A DNA stretch of 64,000 nucleotides from Deltaproteobacteria bacterium (GTDB lineage: Bacteria > Bdellovibrionota > FAC87 > UBA2466), in the NCBI GenBank assembly GCA_016196825.1, contig JACPWY010000025.1, forward strand, positions 1 through 64,000, read 5' to 3'. Each line of letters starts with the position of its first letter. The first letter of the stretch is position 1. Both the position numbers and the translations under genes were made by a program. The notes beneath the pieces were generated by a model, which was not told the DNA's origin, ran no database searches, and worked only from the letters and a program-made list of their open reading frames with translations. This document shows positions 7,963-17,195 of this stretch, in pieces.

Positions 7963-8040
7963 GGGGATCACTATACCCCAAATTGGGAAGAGCGTGAGTC
8001 CACGCATCAATTATTTTGTAGTACGAACCGGAAGCTGAGA

Positions 8041-8262
8041 CTATTCGTCGGGCGTGCAATAAATAGGCACAGCTCCAGCTTGAAAAAGCCCATTCACCGG
8101 AACCCTGCCTCCGTCGCCAGTCATGATATCTATCAGCGGCTGAGGAAAGTCATAAACCATCCGTCCCATCGGTCCGACCGGCGTGTCGGGTCGTTGGTAG
8201 CTGTCAATAAACACTTGGCGGCATTCTGCCTCGAGAAATCGTTTACGCGTTGTATCAGCCAC
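8041..8262 (-). CDS. Short reading frame, possible remnant of a hypothetical gene
   Basis: The 73-codon frame has a GTG start without a clear ribosome binding site and no recognised domain. The frame stays open about 90 bases further upstream, to a TGA at about 8342, without a normal start codon. The 7963-8421 stretch holds nothing else I can support. It could be a small real gene, a 3' fragment of a decayed gene, or chance. Confidence 0.3.
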   Translation of the reverse strand: MADTTRKRFLEAECRQVFIDSYQRPDTPVGPMGRMVYDFPQPLIDIMTGDGGRVPVNGLFQAGAVPIYCTPDE

Positions 8263-8421
8263 CGTAGATAGAATTGGGGCCGGCCTTCGGGCAAGATAAT
8301 GTTGTGCGAGCTTTAAAGCGATTCCTGCAATGCCTCCTCAATCGCCCTCTCACTTCTCTATGAACTCTACCGATGGAATGTTATGTCTGGGACTGTGGCC
8401 AACGTGCGGAGGTAGTCGCCA

Positions 8422-9765
8422 TTGCCCCGGAAACTTTCAAGGCTCGTGCAGCCGCCTCGCTGGGCGAAGTGGGTCTACGGCTTCTTGTTCATTCTTTTTG
8501 CCACCCATCTTCTTCTCATACTGAAGTATGTCCCCGACATTCCCATCATGGACGAATGGGACATCTGGTACGCGTGGGATACCAAGGGTTTTTGGACCTG
8601 GCTCTTTGATCGCCACAACGAGCACATGGTGGTGCCCACTCGGCTCCATATGTATATCAGCACGCTGCTGTTCGGAGCTCATCCAACCTTTCTCGTATTC
8701 ACGAGTTTTTTCTTCTACGGGGCGCTGCTCTTTTCCTGCTTCCAATTTTTTCGCTGGGCCGTTCCCGAACGAGCCCCTGCGACCATGGCGGCCTTTATGA
8801 TCTTTCTTCTTTCGGCGCTCCCGATCCACAACCATATCTCGGGGTTCCACTCACAGTTTCACTTCGTCCTTCTTTTCTTGATGTTGGCCCTCCCCCGTCT
8901 GTTTGGAGAGTTGCTGACCCGAATGGATTGTGTCTGGGGGGTGGGGCTTCTAGCTCTGATGCTCGTCTCTTTCAGCACGGGGCCGGCTCAGGCGCTAGCT
9001 ACGCTGGCCGTCTTTGCGCTCTATTGGTGGAAAAAACGGAAGGATACTCGATCCTTTCGTCGCGCGATCGGCGTGTGTCTCTTCGTGGGATTCTTGACCG
9101 GCCTTTGGCTCGCTGGGCATCATCGCCTCGCTTATCACCCGTTACCAGCCAATCCCTTCACGACCGCGTTCAACTCTTTCTTTGTCAATCTGGTCTCATT
9201 TGGTTTCGGCCTCGACACGCAAAACACCACCGTGGGGTGCTTCACGCTGCTCTTCATTGTTATCCCAGCTTTCGGCCTTCTTTTTTCATCTCACAACGAT
9301 GGTCGAAGCTTGGCCATCCTAGCGGGAATAGGGGCCATTTTCGGAGCCATCGCTACGATCGCTTACGGTCGAGGCAACAGTGGGCCTGAATTCGCAAAAG
9401 GCTCGCGCTACGGAGAAATCGCGCTTCTCCTCATTCCCCTGGTTCTCTGCGCCTGGAGTCGGTGGCTCAATGTGAGCCACGTCACATATGGACGATTGGC
9501 GTCCGCATTTTGGTGTGTGCTTTTCATTTTTTTTCTAAACTCTTGGACGGCCCGCGGCTATCGCATTCGGTACCGAGATTCCCTTGAAGGGATCGAGTGC
9601 TTGAAACAACGCCCCGCAGACGGAGGCTTTATCTGCCAGTCGCTATACCCACGTTCCCTGAGAGGACACTTCGATCGGATCAGCCGCGGCAACGCCGCTT
9701 TTCTTCGCGGCCTAGGCAAAGATGCTTCGTCTGCTAATACGACTTCTCAAGAGCACGCTTGGTAA
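8422..9765 (+). CDS. Polytopic membrane protein, glycosyltransferase-like (unknown function)
   Basis: The 447-aa protein has roughly ten hydrophobic segments over the first 400 residues. The first periplasmic loop carries MDEWDIW and then HNEHMVVPTRL, a pairing seen in a family of bacterial polytopic proteins that look like lipid-linked-sugar glycosyltransferases. No biochemical function is established for it. The TTG start at 8422 is supported by GGAGGT eight bases upstream. The hydrophilic C-terminus (about 50 residues) has a Cys pair. It lies 77 bases upstream of the delta-60 repeat protein on the same strand. Confidence 0.7.
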   Translation: MPRKLSRLVQPPRWAKWVYGFLFILFATHLLLILKYVPDIPIMDEWDIWYAWDTKGFWTWLFDRHNEHMVVPTRLHMYISTLLFGAHPTFLVFTSFFFYGALLFSCFQFFRWAVPERAPATMAAFMIFLLSALPIHNHISGFHSQFHFVLLFLMLALPRLFGELLTRMDCVWGVGLLALMLVSFSTGPAQALATLAVFALYWWKKRKDTRSFRRAIGVCLFVGFLTGLWLAGHHRLAYHPLPANPFTTAFNSFFVNLVSFGFGLDTQNTTVGCFTLLFIVIPAFGLLFSSHNDGRSLAILAGIGAIFGAIATIAYGRGNSGPEFAKGSRYGEIALLLIPLVLCAWSRWLNVSHVTYGRLASAFWCVLFIFFLNSWTARGYRIRYRDSLEGIECLKQRPADGGFICQSLYPRSLRGHFDRISRGNAAFLRGLGKDASSANTTSQEHAW

Positions 9766-9842
9766 TCACATCTTTGTGACGAATCGCCATACGATCTTCA
9801 CAATTCAAACAAAAACGCACATTACACTGGGATTTGGGGGCG

Positions 9843-11321
9843 ATGGTGGTTTTGCGGACGATTCCAAGTATTTTTTTGCTGGGGCTTTTCGTTGCAAGTG
9901 TTAGTTGCACAAACGCTAACAACGGAGCCAGCCCGAAAGGGGGCGATGGCCCTTTGGCGAGCACTACAACAGAGGATACCTCGCCTAAAACGCCGGAAGC
10001 GACAACTTCGCCTGTAGCAGTTCCGGGGACGCTAGACTCCCGATGGAACTCAACAGGCATGCAAACCCAATCTCTCAATTCACTCAACGAAGAGGCCATC
10101 CTTGCGATGGCTCATGGTGCCGATGGCAGCATTTTAGCGGCCGGCTATACAACAAGTGACTCAACCAGAAAAGATTTTGCGATTATGCGGTTCTTGAGTA
10201 ACGGACAGCTCGATCCCGCTTTTGGCAATGCCCAGACTCCCGGGAAGGTCGTGACCCCCGTTGAGTTTGGAAATTTCATTCATGATGATGTCATTCATCA
10301 TATATTCGTCCAGCAATCTGGGAAAATCGTTGTCTTAGGGGGAAGCAATCTCAATACCACCGGCGATGCCCACAACTTCGTTGCTATCCGCTACTCCGTG
10401 AATGGGACAGTGGATTCGACCTTTGGGACCAGTGGATTAACGCTCACCCATTTTGGCCCCTACAACAATGTTTGGGCGCATGCGGCCCTGTCATTCAAAG
10501 ATGATAAATTCATTATTGCTGGAGCTAGCGGTGGAAGCGGCGGAAATTGTGGCTACTACAGTGGCATAGGCCTTGCCAAGTATTTGGAAGATGGTGCCTT
10601 AGATTCCAGTTTCGGGCAAAACGGTATTTTCCAAGATTGCATCAATGTTTCCAATCTCAACCCCCGCATTTTTGCCATCGACCTTCAGCCATCGGATGGA
10701 AAATTAGTCCTGGCCGGTTGCAGCTACTCACACTATGACACCTGTGGAAATGCGTGGGGTTCGACGTTCGTGGGGGCCCGTTTCCATTCAAACGGCACTC
10801 TCGATACAAGTTTTGGGAACAACGGAGTGATTAATGCGACTCTAGGTTTTCCCTCCGGTTTGGGCATGCGCGCCGTACGGGTTCAGTCAGACGGCAAGCT
10901 ACTGATGGCTGGAAGGAACAACGCCATTGCTGGAGCGTCGGAGATAATTTTAGCCCGGTTCGCACCTGATGGAAAAACGTTGGACACAACCTTTGGACAG
11001 GCTGGGTTGCTCATGACTCAAGTTTATTCCAAGGGCTCTCGACGCATTGGAATTGATCTAGAGGGAGGCACCGACAAGATTCTCATTACCGGTAGCGCCA
11101 GTCCTGCGGGTGGACTCGCGGTTGCGCGCTACTTGTCATCAGGCAGTTTAGATTCAACCTTTGGCACAAATGGCATCGTTCAGATTTCTGTCCCTGAAAC
11201 GACGGATAGTTCCGGACTCTTTTTACTTCAAGATGCGTCTAACCCGGTGTTCTACGTTGGGGGCCAGGCACAATTGCCCAATAACTCCTCCGACTTCGAA
11301 ATTCTACGCTTCATTAAATGA
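9843..11321 (+). CDS. Exported delta-60 repeat protein (beta-propeller-like)
   Basis: The mature protein of about 470 aa is built from repeats carrying LDxxFGxxG, recognisable at least six times (for example LDSTFGTSG, LDSSFGQNG, LDTSFGNNG, LDSTFGTNG), each paired with a preceding SDGKLLMAG-like strand. This is the delta-60 repeat seen in deltaproteobacteria, probably a beta-propeller. The N-terminus is a signal peptide ending ASVSC, a slightly atypical lipobox, so it may be a surface lipoprotein. ATG 9843 was chosen over TTG 9834. A Thr/Ser/Pro-rich linker follows the Cys. The binding partner is unknown. Confidence 0.85.
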   Translation: MVVLRTIPSIFLLGLFVASVSCTNANNGASPKGGDGPLASTTTEDTSPKTPEATTSPVAVPGTLDSRWNSTGMQTQSLNSLNEEAILAMAHGADGSILAAGYTTSDSTRKDFAIMRFLSNGQLDPAFGNAQTPGKVVTPVEFGNFIHDDVIHHIFVQQSGKIVVLGGSNLNTTGDAHNFVAIRYSVNGTVDSTFGTSGLTLTHFGPYNNVWAHAALSFKDDKFIIAGASGGSGGNCGYYSGIGLAKYLEDGALDSSFGQNGIFQDCINVSNLNPRIFAIDLQPSDGKLVLAGCSYSHYDTCGNAWGSTFVGARFHSNGTLDTSFGNNGVINATLGFPSGLGMRAVRVQSDGKLLMAGRNNAIAGASEIILARFAPDGKTLDTTFGQAGLLMTQVYSKGSRRIGIDLEGGTDKILITGSASPAGGLAVARYLSSGSLDSTFGTNGIVQISVPETTDSSGLFLLQDASNPVFYVGGQAQLPNNSSDFEILRFIK

Positions 11322-11333
11322 AGAGACTGGTCG

Positions 11334-13322
11334 TTAGAGGCTGTCGATCCAGTCGCCAATGAGTTTGACGCCCAGGGGATCGACTTTGTGTGTAGCCAGC
11401 GGGGGCATGGCGACATCGTCTCGGCGGTTCATGCGAAGCCAGAGGATGCTGTGCTCTTTGTCACCCCTTTTGATACGCATGGCGCCGGTGACGCCTAAAT
11501 CACCGCCTTGAGGTGGCACTCCGAAAAGGTTCATTTGGGTGGCGGGGGTTGTGAATCTCATGTCGAGATTGTGAGGAACGGGAGTGTTGGGTTGGTGGCA
11601 CATGGAGCATTGCACAGCCAGATAAGCTCGAGCGCGGCTCTCAAGCGGAAGGGTCGTGTCGTCGACCTGGGGGAGTGTGGGGAGATGCTCGATATCACCC
11701 ATGGCCGGTTCGACAAGATCGATCCAACTGTTGAGTGTTTGTTTTGTGAGAGTTTTTGTGGAGACGCCGAGAATCGACCCTGCCGCCGTTGTGTGGCAGC
11801 GCAAACAATCGGTGCGGCTGGGGTAGTACCAGTTATCCCCCTCTTCTTCGTGAAAGAGAAGATCGGCGTCTAAGAGATCGGATCGCCAGCGGTATGTATA
11901 ACCCTTCCACCCCCCATTCCCATTGAGAAGGACTCGCGTCTCAAGAGGCGATTCCAAGGCGAAATGTTTGACAAGGGCCGCGCCGATGGGAAAACGCCAC
12001 GGCTTCTCAATGTCAAAAGTGATCTTGGTGTGGACGGGGAGAGAGAGCCACCGGGCCTTCTCGGCTCCGTCGGACCAGAGCGGATTTTTCACGTCGTAAG
12101 GGTGCAGGTCCTCTTCGGGCACAAGCGGATGGAGAGTCTTGAAGAGGCCGGTCTCGGAGAGCAGCGTCGGAAAGTGCACCACCGCCTCGCCGCTGGCAGG
12201 CACTATACGGTAGATCTTGCCGTTGGTGTGGCCTAAGGCAAAGAGCTCACCGTCGGGGCCCTCACCGAATGCGCTCAACTCACTCGGAAGGTCGGCGATC
12301 CAGGTGTTGGTTGCGATCCCGTTATTCAGCGTGATGGCCCAGATCTTTTTTGTGACGTAGTCGCCGTAGATATACGCGCCCCGAAGATTCGGGAGCTTGG
12401 TCCCGCGGTAGACGTAACCCCCCGTAACACAGGCGCCCACCGAGCGGGGGTACTCATAGACGGGGGCCACATAGGTAGAAGGACACGAGCCGCCTCCAGG
12501 GTAAAGATGAGAACCTTCGCATGGGCGCCAGCCGTAGTTCCCACCCTTCTTGACGATGTCGATCTCTTCAAACCGATTCTGACCGACATCACCGACCCAC
12601 ATCTCTCCCGTTTCTCGATCGAAACTAAAACGCCACGGGTTTCTGAGCCCCATCGCCCAAATCTCCGGACGAGCATTCGGGTCACCGACGAACGGATTGT
12701 CGGGCGGGACTTTGTAGGGCGCCGTGCGAACATCAAGACGCAGAATTTTTCCCAGAAGGGCCATCTTGTTTTGGCCGTTGTTGTGGGGATCGCCTCCACT
12801 GCCGCCGTCTCCGGTGCCCACGTAGAGCATGGCGTCGGGACCGAAGGCGATCATACCGCCATTGTGGTTTGTGTAGGGTTGGCTGAACTCCAATAGAACT
12901 GTCTTTGATGTGGGAATTCCAGCCGAGCCGTCGGGTGTGGCTTTGAAACGGGCGATGATCGTGCGCAGAGGATTGGGAGCGGTGTAATCAACGTAAAAAT
13001 AGCGATTTTGGGCGTACTGCGGATCGAAGGCAAGACCCAGGAGACCCTCCTCGGACCCACCCTGGCTCACGGCCCCGGTGAGATCGAGAAAGGTGAAGCT
13101 CTGTTGTTTCCCTGCCGGAACGCGTTTGATCTTGCCGCCTTGCTCGAGAACGAAGAATTGGGACGGCTCCCGCGGGGCTGTGGTCAGAAAGAGCGGCGCG
13201 TGAAACGTGATCAAACCAAACGCCGGCTCAAACTTCACGGGGAGAGGGGTGGGATCCCCCATGGGAAAATTATGGGCCTGGGCGATTCCGAGACAGAGCA
13301 GGAGGAGGGCAAGTGTCTTCAT
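11334..13322 (-). CDS. PQQ-type sugar dehydrogenase fused to a diheme cytochrome domain
   Basis: A 15-residue signal peptide precedes a glucose/sorbosone dehydrogenase-like six-bladed propeller (about residues 30-375: GLLGLAFDP, NHNGGMIAFGPD, GDGGSGGDPHNNGQ, WAMGLRNPWRFSFD). The C-terminal 280 residues contain two heme c sites, CLRCH near 505 and CSMCH near 572, in a context like the SO2930-type diheme proteins. The enzyme would oxidise an aldose or similar substrate in the periplasm and pass electrons to its own hemes. The fusion removes the need for a separate acceptor. PQQ use is inferred from the family, not seen. Confidence 0.88.
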   Translation of the reverse strand: MKTLALLLLCLGIAQAHNFPMGDPTPLPVKFEPAFGLITFHAPLFLTTAPREPSQFFVLEQGGKIKRVPAGKQQSFTFLDLTGAVSQGGSEEGLLGLAFDPQYAQNRYFYVDYTAPNPLRTIIARFKATPDGSAGIPTSKTVLLEFSQPYTNHNGGMIAFGPDAMLYVGTGDGGSGGDPHNNGQNKMALLGKILRLDVRTAPYKVPPDNPFVGDPNARPEIWAMGLRNPWRFSFDRETGEMWVGDVGQNRFEEIDIVKKGGNYGWRPCEGSHLYPGGGSCPSTYVAPVYEYPRSVGACVTGGYVYRGTKLPNLRGAYIYGDYVTKKIWAITLNNGIATNTWIADLPSELSAFGEGPDGELFALGHTNGKIYRIVPASGEAVVHFPTLLSETGLFKTLHPLVPEEDLHPYDVKNPLWSDGAEKARWLSLPVHTKITFDIEKPWRFPIGAALVKHFALESPLETRVLLNGNGGWKGYTYRWRSDLLDADLLFHEEEGDNWYYPSRTDCLRCHTTAAGSILGVSTKTLTKQTLNSWIDLVEPAMGDIEHLPTLPQVDDTTLPLESRARAYLAVQCSMCHQPNTPVPHNLDMRFTTPATQMNLFGVPPQGGDLGVTGAMRIKRGDKEHSILWLRMNRRDDVAMPPLATHKVDPLGVKLIGDWIDSL

Positions 13323-13481
13323 ACGACTGCATTCTAGGTCGGAGCAACGAGGAATGCGAGGCGATCGGAAAGCTAGTTAGACGCAGTGTGTCTGGAGAAA
13401 AAATCTAGAGCCTTGCGCACAAAACAAATTACAGACTCGCTTTCACCGTTCCGCTCTTCGACCAGTTCATGTTCAGAAAAA

Positions 13482-13555
13482 TCGGGGCGGCCGGATTTGA
13501 ACCGGCGACCCCCTGCTCCCAAAGCAGGTGCGCTAGCCAGCTGCGCTACGCCCCG
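13482..13555 (-). tRNA. tRNA-Pro (anticodon TGG)
   Basis: A complete cloverleaf reads on the minus strand. The acceptor arm CGGGGCG pairs fully with CGCCCCG, the anticodon loop is TTTGGGA with anticodon TGG, and the T-loop is TTCAAAT. CCA is not encoded; a T-rich run follows the discriminator base and may help termination. Confidence 0.95.
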
Positions 13556-13659
13556 TATGGGGAAAAACTTAGCATTCTAGGTGGGTTATTGCACTTTGAA
13601 CTTGTCAGTGAGGAGCGACGGCGTGATCGAACCCGACTAGCGGGTACGGCGAGCACCCC

Positions 13660-14343
13660 TTAAGGAAAGATCCACGACCGACGTCGCTGGCCTCTGCGGG
13701 CCTTAATCCAAAACCCCAGACTCCATGTGGCGCTGAAGTCCCCCTTCGACTCGGCGATGTGCCAATAGGTCGAAGGCCAGTAGACGGCCTCTCTCGGTGT
13801 GGCGGCAAGCCTCTGCGAACCACTATCAGCTCGGGGGCGGCCCTTACGCGGAGACCACACCTTGAAACTCTTTCTCCCCACCACCGGGAAACTGATGACC
13901 CCACACCCATCGACGTGCACACCAAAAGGAGTCTTATGATAGTTGCCCAGGTAAAGCCCCATCTCAGCAAATCGGAATCGTCTACCCACCGCGCGGTGGA
14001 GATCACTCACGAAGCACGCGATCCGCGTTCGCTCCGGCGAGGGCAGCGCCAGCAGCTCGTCACAGATCAAACAATAGTCCGGGAAAGCGTTTTCCATCTT
14101 TCTGTGGTAGCCCAACAGACTGCGATCGGCCGCTACGGGGAGGAGCTCAAGAATCGTCTCCGTGTACTGCCCCTGCCCATCCAAAAACAGTTTGAGCCCC
14201 GGCGCGTTTCTCCTCCGCCGACACCAATTGCTATATCGAAGGAGCAGCCGAAAAATTGTCGCCGCGTTGACCCCCAAGCGAGGCACTTCGCTCCCCTTCA
14301 GGCTGGTCGCCCGCCGCTCCCAATCCTGCGTTAGGCGCTGCAT
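13660..14343 (-). CDS. Cupin/JmjC-like HxD...H oxygenase-type protein
   Basis: The 227-aa protein has a C-terminal double-stranded beta-helix signature: GNYHKTPFGVHVDGCG with His142-x-Asp144, then VVGRKSFKVW, and a second His near residue 193 in YWPSTYWHIAES. This is the 2-His-1-carboxylate iron site of cupin_4/JmjC-like 2-oxoglutarate oxygenases, which often hydroxylate proteins. ATG 14343 was chosen because the coiled-coil gene ends four bases before it; the frame runs further upstream only as overlap with that gene. The product and the 61-aa protein are translated in series, so the small protein could be a partner or substrate; that is speculation. Confidence 0.65.
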   Translation of the reverse strand: MQRLTQDWERRATSLKGSEVPRLGVNAATIFRLLLRYSNWCRRRRNAPGLKLFLDGQGQYTETILELLPVAADRSLLGYHRKMENAFPDYCLICDELLALPSPERTRIACFVSDLHRAVGRRFRFAEMGLYLGNYHKTPFGVHVDGCGVISFPVVGRKSFKVWSPRKGRPRADSGSQRLAATPREAVYWPSTYWHIAESKGDFSATWSLGFWIKARRGQRRRSWIFP

Positions 14344-14347
14344 CCGC

Positions 14348-14533
14348 TCAAGCCTTATTCCAACCGGCGAGTGCATCTCCGAGCCGGCGATCCACGGCTT
14401 GGCCGGCCTGGGCGAGTTCTTTTCGGACCTTTTCCCAATCCTCTTCCAAGCGCCGCATTCGAAAAATGAGCTGCTTGGCCTTTTTCTCGATGCTTCGAAG
14501 TTCTGAGAGCTTCTCTCTAATCTTGGGGTCCAT
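14348..14533 (-). CDS. Small charged coiled-coil protein
   Basis: The 61-aa protein is made almost wholly of charged and aliphatic residues with heptad spacing (KIREKLSELRSIEKKAKQLI, then RMRRLEEDWEKVRKEL), so it should be a single helix that dimerises. No signal peptide or family is recognised. Its stop lies four bases upstream of the ATG of the HxD oxygenase-like gene, which implies one transcript. The reading frame is protein-like, and the longer overlapping frame upstream of 14343 is not. Confidence 0.5.
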   Translation of the reverse strand: MDPKIREKLSELRSIEKKAKQLIFRMRRLEEDWEKVRKELAQAGQAVDRRLGDALAGWNKA

Positions 14534-14652
14534 AAGGCTACTGAATCAGGAGCTCTGCTGTTTGAAAAGGGGCCATGGGTAGCCCGGCACCAAAGTTGAC
14601 GATATGCATCACTACTGCTTGAAAATAGTTCTTCAGCGATTAGCCTGTTGGC

Positions 14653-15810
14653 GTGGATGCGGTGACTCCTGAAGAAATTGCAGCCCTGGCTCCGTACGAC
14701 GATTCCAATGTTCGACTTGCGCTTGGGCGCTGCCTTGGGCACCCGGCCACCCGTCTCATCCATCGCGCCTATTTTCCCGAGCTCAGCTGGGAGGCCTTCC
14801 AGCATGTCGCAATATCGGCCTCTACCATTTTCGAATTCCAGCGTGATTTTATCGACGTTATTCTACGTCGCTTGGAATTGGCCACGACGACCGGAATCAC
14901 GCTCACGGGCCGAGAGGAAGCACCGGATGACCGCTGCCACCTCTACATCTCCAACCACCGAGATATCATCCTCGATTCGGCACTCTTCACCGACATTCTA
15001 TTCCGCAGAGGCTATCGCACCCCTGAGATCTGTTTAGGAGACAACCTACTGCGGGACCCGTTCGTCACAGACCTGGTCAAGCTCAATAAGGGGATCACGG
15101 TGAAGCGCAATCTCCCCGCAAAGGAACTGTTCTTGTGGTCCCGCGTCCTTTCTCGGCAGATCCGTTCATGCATTCTCCAAGGACGTGACTCTGTGTGGAT
15201 CGCCCAAGCGGAAGGGCGGTCCAAAGATGGCAGCGACCGAACCCACCCCGGCGTGCTAAAAATGCTCGCTCTGTCCGGAGAGGGGGACCTTCTGGAAAAA
15301 CTGCGCCCCCTGCACATCGTGCCTGTGGCGGTTTCCTATGAGTTTGATCCCAGCGACGTCGAAAAGTCGCGGGAAATCGTCTTAGGCAAAACGGGCCCCT
15401 ACAAAAAACGGCCAACCGAAGATTTCGAAGCCATGGCCCGCGCCTTCCAAGAATTCAAAGGCGGCGTCGCCATTGTCGTGGGAGAAGAGATAGACACCAT
15501 TCTGGATGAGGCCCAACAGATCGCCCTCAAATCCGATCAGGTGCGCTTCGTTGCTCAGCGCATAGATGAATGCATTCACCGCCAATACCACAATTTCAGC
15601 TCCAACTTCATTGCAACGGATCAGTTAACTCAACAAACAACGCATTCCTCCCAATACACCCCAAGCCAGAAAGAGCGCTTCTTCACTCGCCTCGAAGAGC
15701 GCCTAGACGCCAACTCCTTGAGCGGCCCGGAGCGCGAGAGCGTACGCCAACAAACGCTTGCCCTTTATGCAGCTTCGGTGAGACCCGAGTTTGCTAATAC
15801 CGAAAACTGA
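14653..15810 (+). CDS. 1-acyl-glycerol-3-phosphate acyltransferase-like protein (PlsC/PlsB superfamily)
   Basis: The 385-aa protein has the acyltransferase catalytic block SNHRDIILDS (His at about 102), then a glycine-less substrate block (KGITVKRNLPA) and AQAEGRSKDGSDRTHPG, a pattern I associate with Bacteroidota-type lysophosphatidate acyltransferases. It should acylate a glycerophospholipid precursor at the inner membrane. The GTG at 14653 is the first start in the frame and lacks a strong binding site; GTG 14662 is an alternative. It is divergent from the coiled-coil/oxygenase pair. The resemblance to Bacteroidota proteins may indicate transfer, which needs a tree. Confidence 0.8.
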   Translation: MDAVTPEEIAALAPYDDSNVRLALGRCLGHPATRLIHRAYFPELSWEAFQHVAISASTIFEFQRDFIDVILRRLELATTTGITLTGREEAPDDRCHLYISNHRDIILDSALFTDILFRRGYRTPEICLGDNLLRDPFVTDLVKLNKGITVKRNLPAKELFLWSRVLSRQIRSCILQGRDSVWIAQAEGRSKDGSDRTHPGVLKMLALSGEGDLLEKLRPLHIVPVAVSYEFDPSDVEKSREIVLGKTGPYKKRPTEDFEAMARAFQEFKGGVAIVVGEEIDTILDEAQQIALKSDQVRFVAQRIDECIHRQYHNFSSNFIATDQLTQQTTHSSQYTPSQKERFFTRLEERLDANSLSGPERESVRQQTLALYAASVRPEFANTEN

Positions 15811-15825
15811 TCCTGACCCGGAACC

Positions 15826-17049
15826 TCACGGATTCTCCGCGCAGGCATTTTCGAGATACTGGCTCCATGTGCAGAGCTTCCCCTGGGGCGCGTAGTCCCC
15901 AATATAGCTTCTGGCCTGCCTGGCTTCGACAGCACTTTCAACTTCGTTATCGGCAGCCGTCCAGGGCGGCACCGCCATGGGATCATCGAAACGCCCTTTA
16001 AAGTTGGGGTTCGTCATCAGATTGCGATAGGCGATAAAGGCAATTGCCAGTTTTCCTCGACCCAGAAAATTGAGACCTTTTGCCTTCACCTCATCCCGCA
16101 GCTCCTCCGGCCCCACAACCACCGTCGCAATCCCATCCGTCCCGCATTTGATCTCATAATCCGCGAGACAATCGGTCGTGATCGTGCTGACGCCGCTCAA
16201 GCAAAAGGAATAGTAGCGGACCTGCTCACCCCCGGTGAAGCCAGTGAATTGAGCATCCGAAGAATTCGGAAAGGTTGGTGTCCGAAATCGAAAGGTCATG
16301 ATCTTCTCATCCGTGCCGAAGAAGAGCGGCTTCCCGACGTGCCACCGCAGAGCCAGGTAGGATGTGTGACCATTGGGATACATGGCATTTCCCGAGGCCG
16401 GGAAAAACATCGCATCGTTGCCATCCCCCGAGGAGGGCGGCACCAGATTCTCCCTCGCCTTGTCGTTCTCGTACGGAATCTCACTCAAGATCGGACACGC
16501 CACCGGTTTGCCCGAAACGGGATCAAACACTTCTATGGAAGGGATAGGCACACCGCCATCATGGCCTTTGATCGGCACATAGATCCGGTACCACAACTCA
16601 ATGGCCTTGCCCTTCTCTCCGTCTCTTTCGGGCAGAGCCAACGCGTTCACAAATTTCTCCTTGAGATTCTGGGGCACCACGTTGAGCGTATAGTCGCGGT
16701 TTTCAGCGTGGAAATCGTTCCCGGGTAGATAAGGGTTCACCGAGCCAGAGTTGGGCTTCATCTCAATATCCGAGAGCGAGTCCCCCCGGTCCTTAACCAC
16801 CTGATCGTACACGTTGAACGATGCGTAGCGACCAAACGGAAAACGCCCCGTCACCCGAATGTGAATGCCATTCTGAGGAATCGGCACGGTGTAACGCCAA
16901 TAAGTAACGTAGGTGTCGAGTAGTGTGGGGTCGACTCCCGCCACATACGGCACCCATCCGTTATTCGGGCGCCCAGTAGAACAATCATTCAAAGAGGCGG
17001 CCAAACAAGCACCGGAGAAGGCCAAACAGAACGCCACAATGTGATGCAT
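15826..17049 (-). CDS. Exported protein of unknown function (DUF1214-like at best)
   Basis: Starting at ATG 17049, for which GGAG lies seven bases upstream, the 407-aa protein opens with a signal peptide (MHHIVAFCLAFSGACLA). The mature part begins with paired Cys near a GRPNNGW stretch, then has GRFPFGRYASFNVYDQ, reminiscent of the jelly-roll DUF1214 segment in which Tyr/Asp follow a beta strand. No catalytic motif stands out. It is convergent with the acyltransferase. The four extra codons upstream (to 17061) are possible but less likely. Confidence 0.65.
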   Translation of the reverse strand: MHHIVAFCLAFSGACLAASLNDCSTGRPNNGWVPYVAGVDPTLLDTYVTYWRYTVPIPQNGIHIRVTGRFPFGRYASFNVYDQVVKDRGDSLSDIEMKPNSGSVNPYLPGNDFHAENRDYTLNVVPQNLKEKFVNALALPERDGEKGKAIELWYRIYVPIKGHDGGVPIPSIEVFDPVSGKPVACPILSEIPYENDKARENLVPPSSGDGNDAMFFPASGNAMYPNGHTSYLALRWHVGKPLFFGTDEKIMTFRFRTPTFPNSSDAQFTGFTGGEQVRYYSFCLSGVSTITTDCLADYEIKCGTDGIATVVVGPEELRDEVKAKGLNFLGRGKLAIAFIAYRNLMTNPNFKGRFDDPMAVPPWTAADNEVESAVEARQARSYIGDYAPQGKLCTWSQYLENACAENP

Positions 17050-17195
17050 TTTACGCTCCATAGACCTGTCTTATAGGCGCCTTTCCGCGATCGATCAACG
17101 CCCCAACCCCTTGTTGTAACGGAAACACACACTGCAGCTCGCGGGGGAGCCCGTTCCAAGCAAAAGTGTAAACCAAAGGTCTTCTTCAAATAGAT

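Noticed and set aside
8373-8609. 78-codon frame overlapping the start of the membrane protein
   Set aside because: The membrane protein frame has a good binding site and long hydrophobic segments; this frame is out of register with them and has no domain.
13605-14006. 133-codon frame overlapping the HxD oxygenase gene on the same strand
   Set aside because: The oxygenase frame carries the iron-site motifs; this alternative frame is low in protein-like features.
16249-16728. Open frame antisense to the exported protein at 15826
   Set aside because: It is Arg/His/Gly-rich and mirrors the sense gene, with no binding site or motif.
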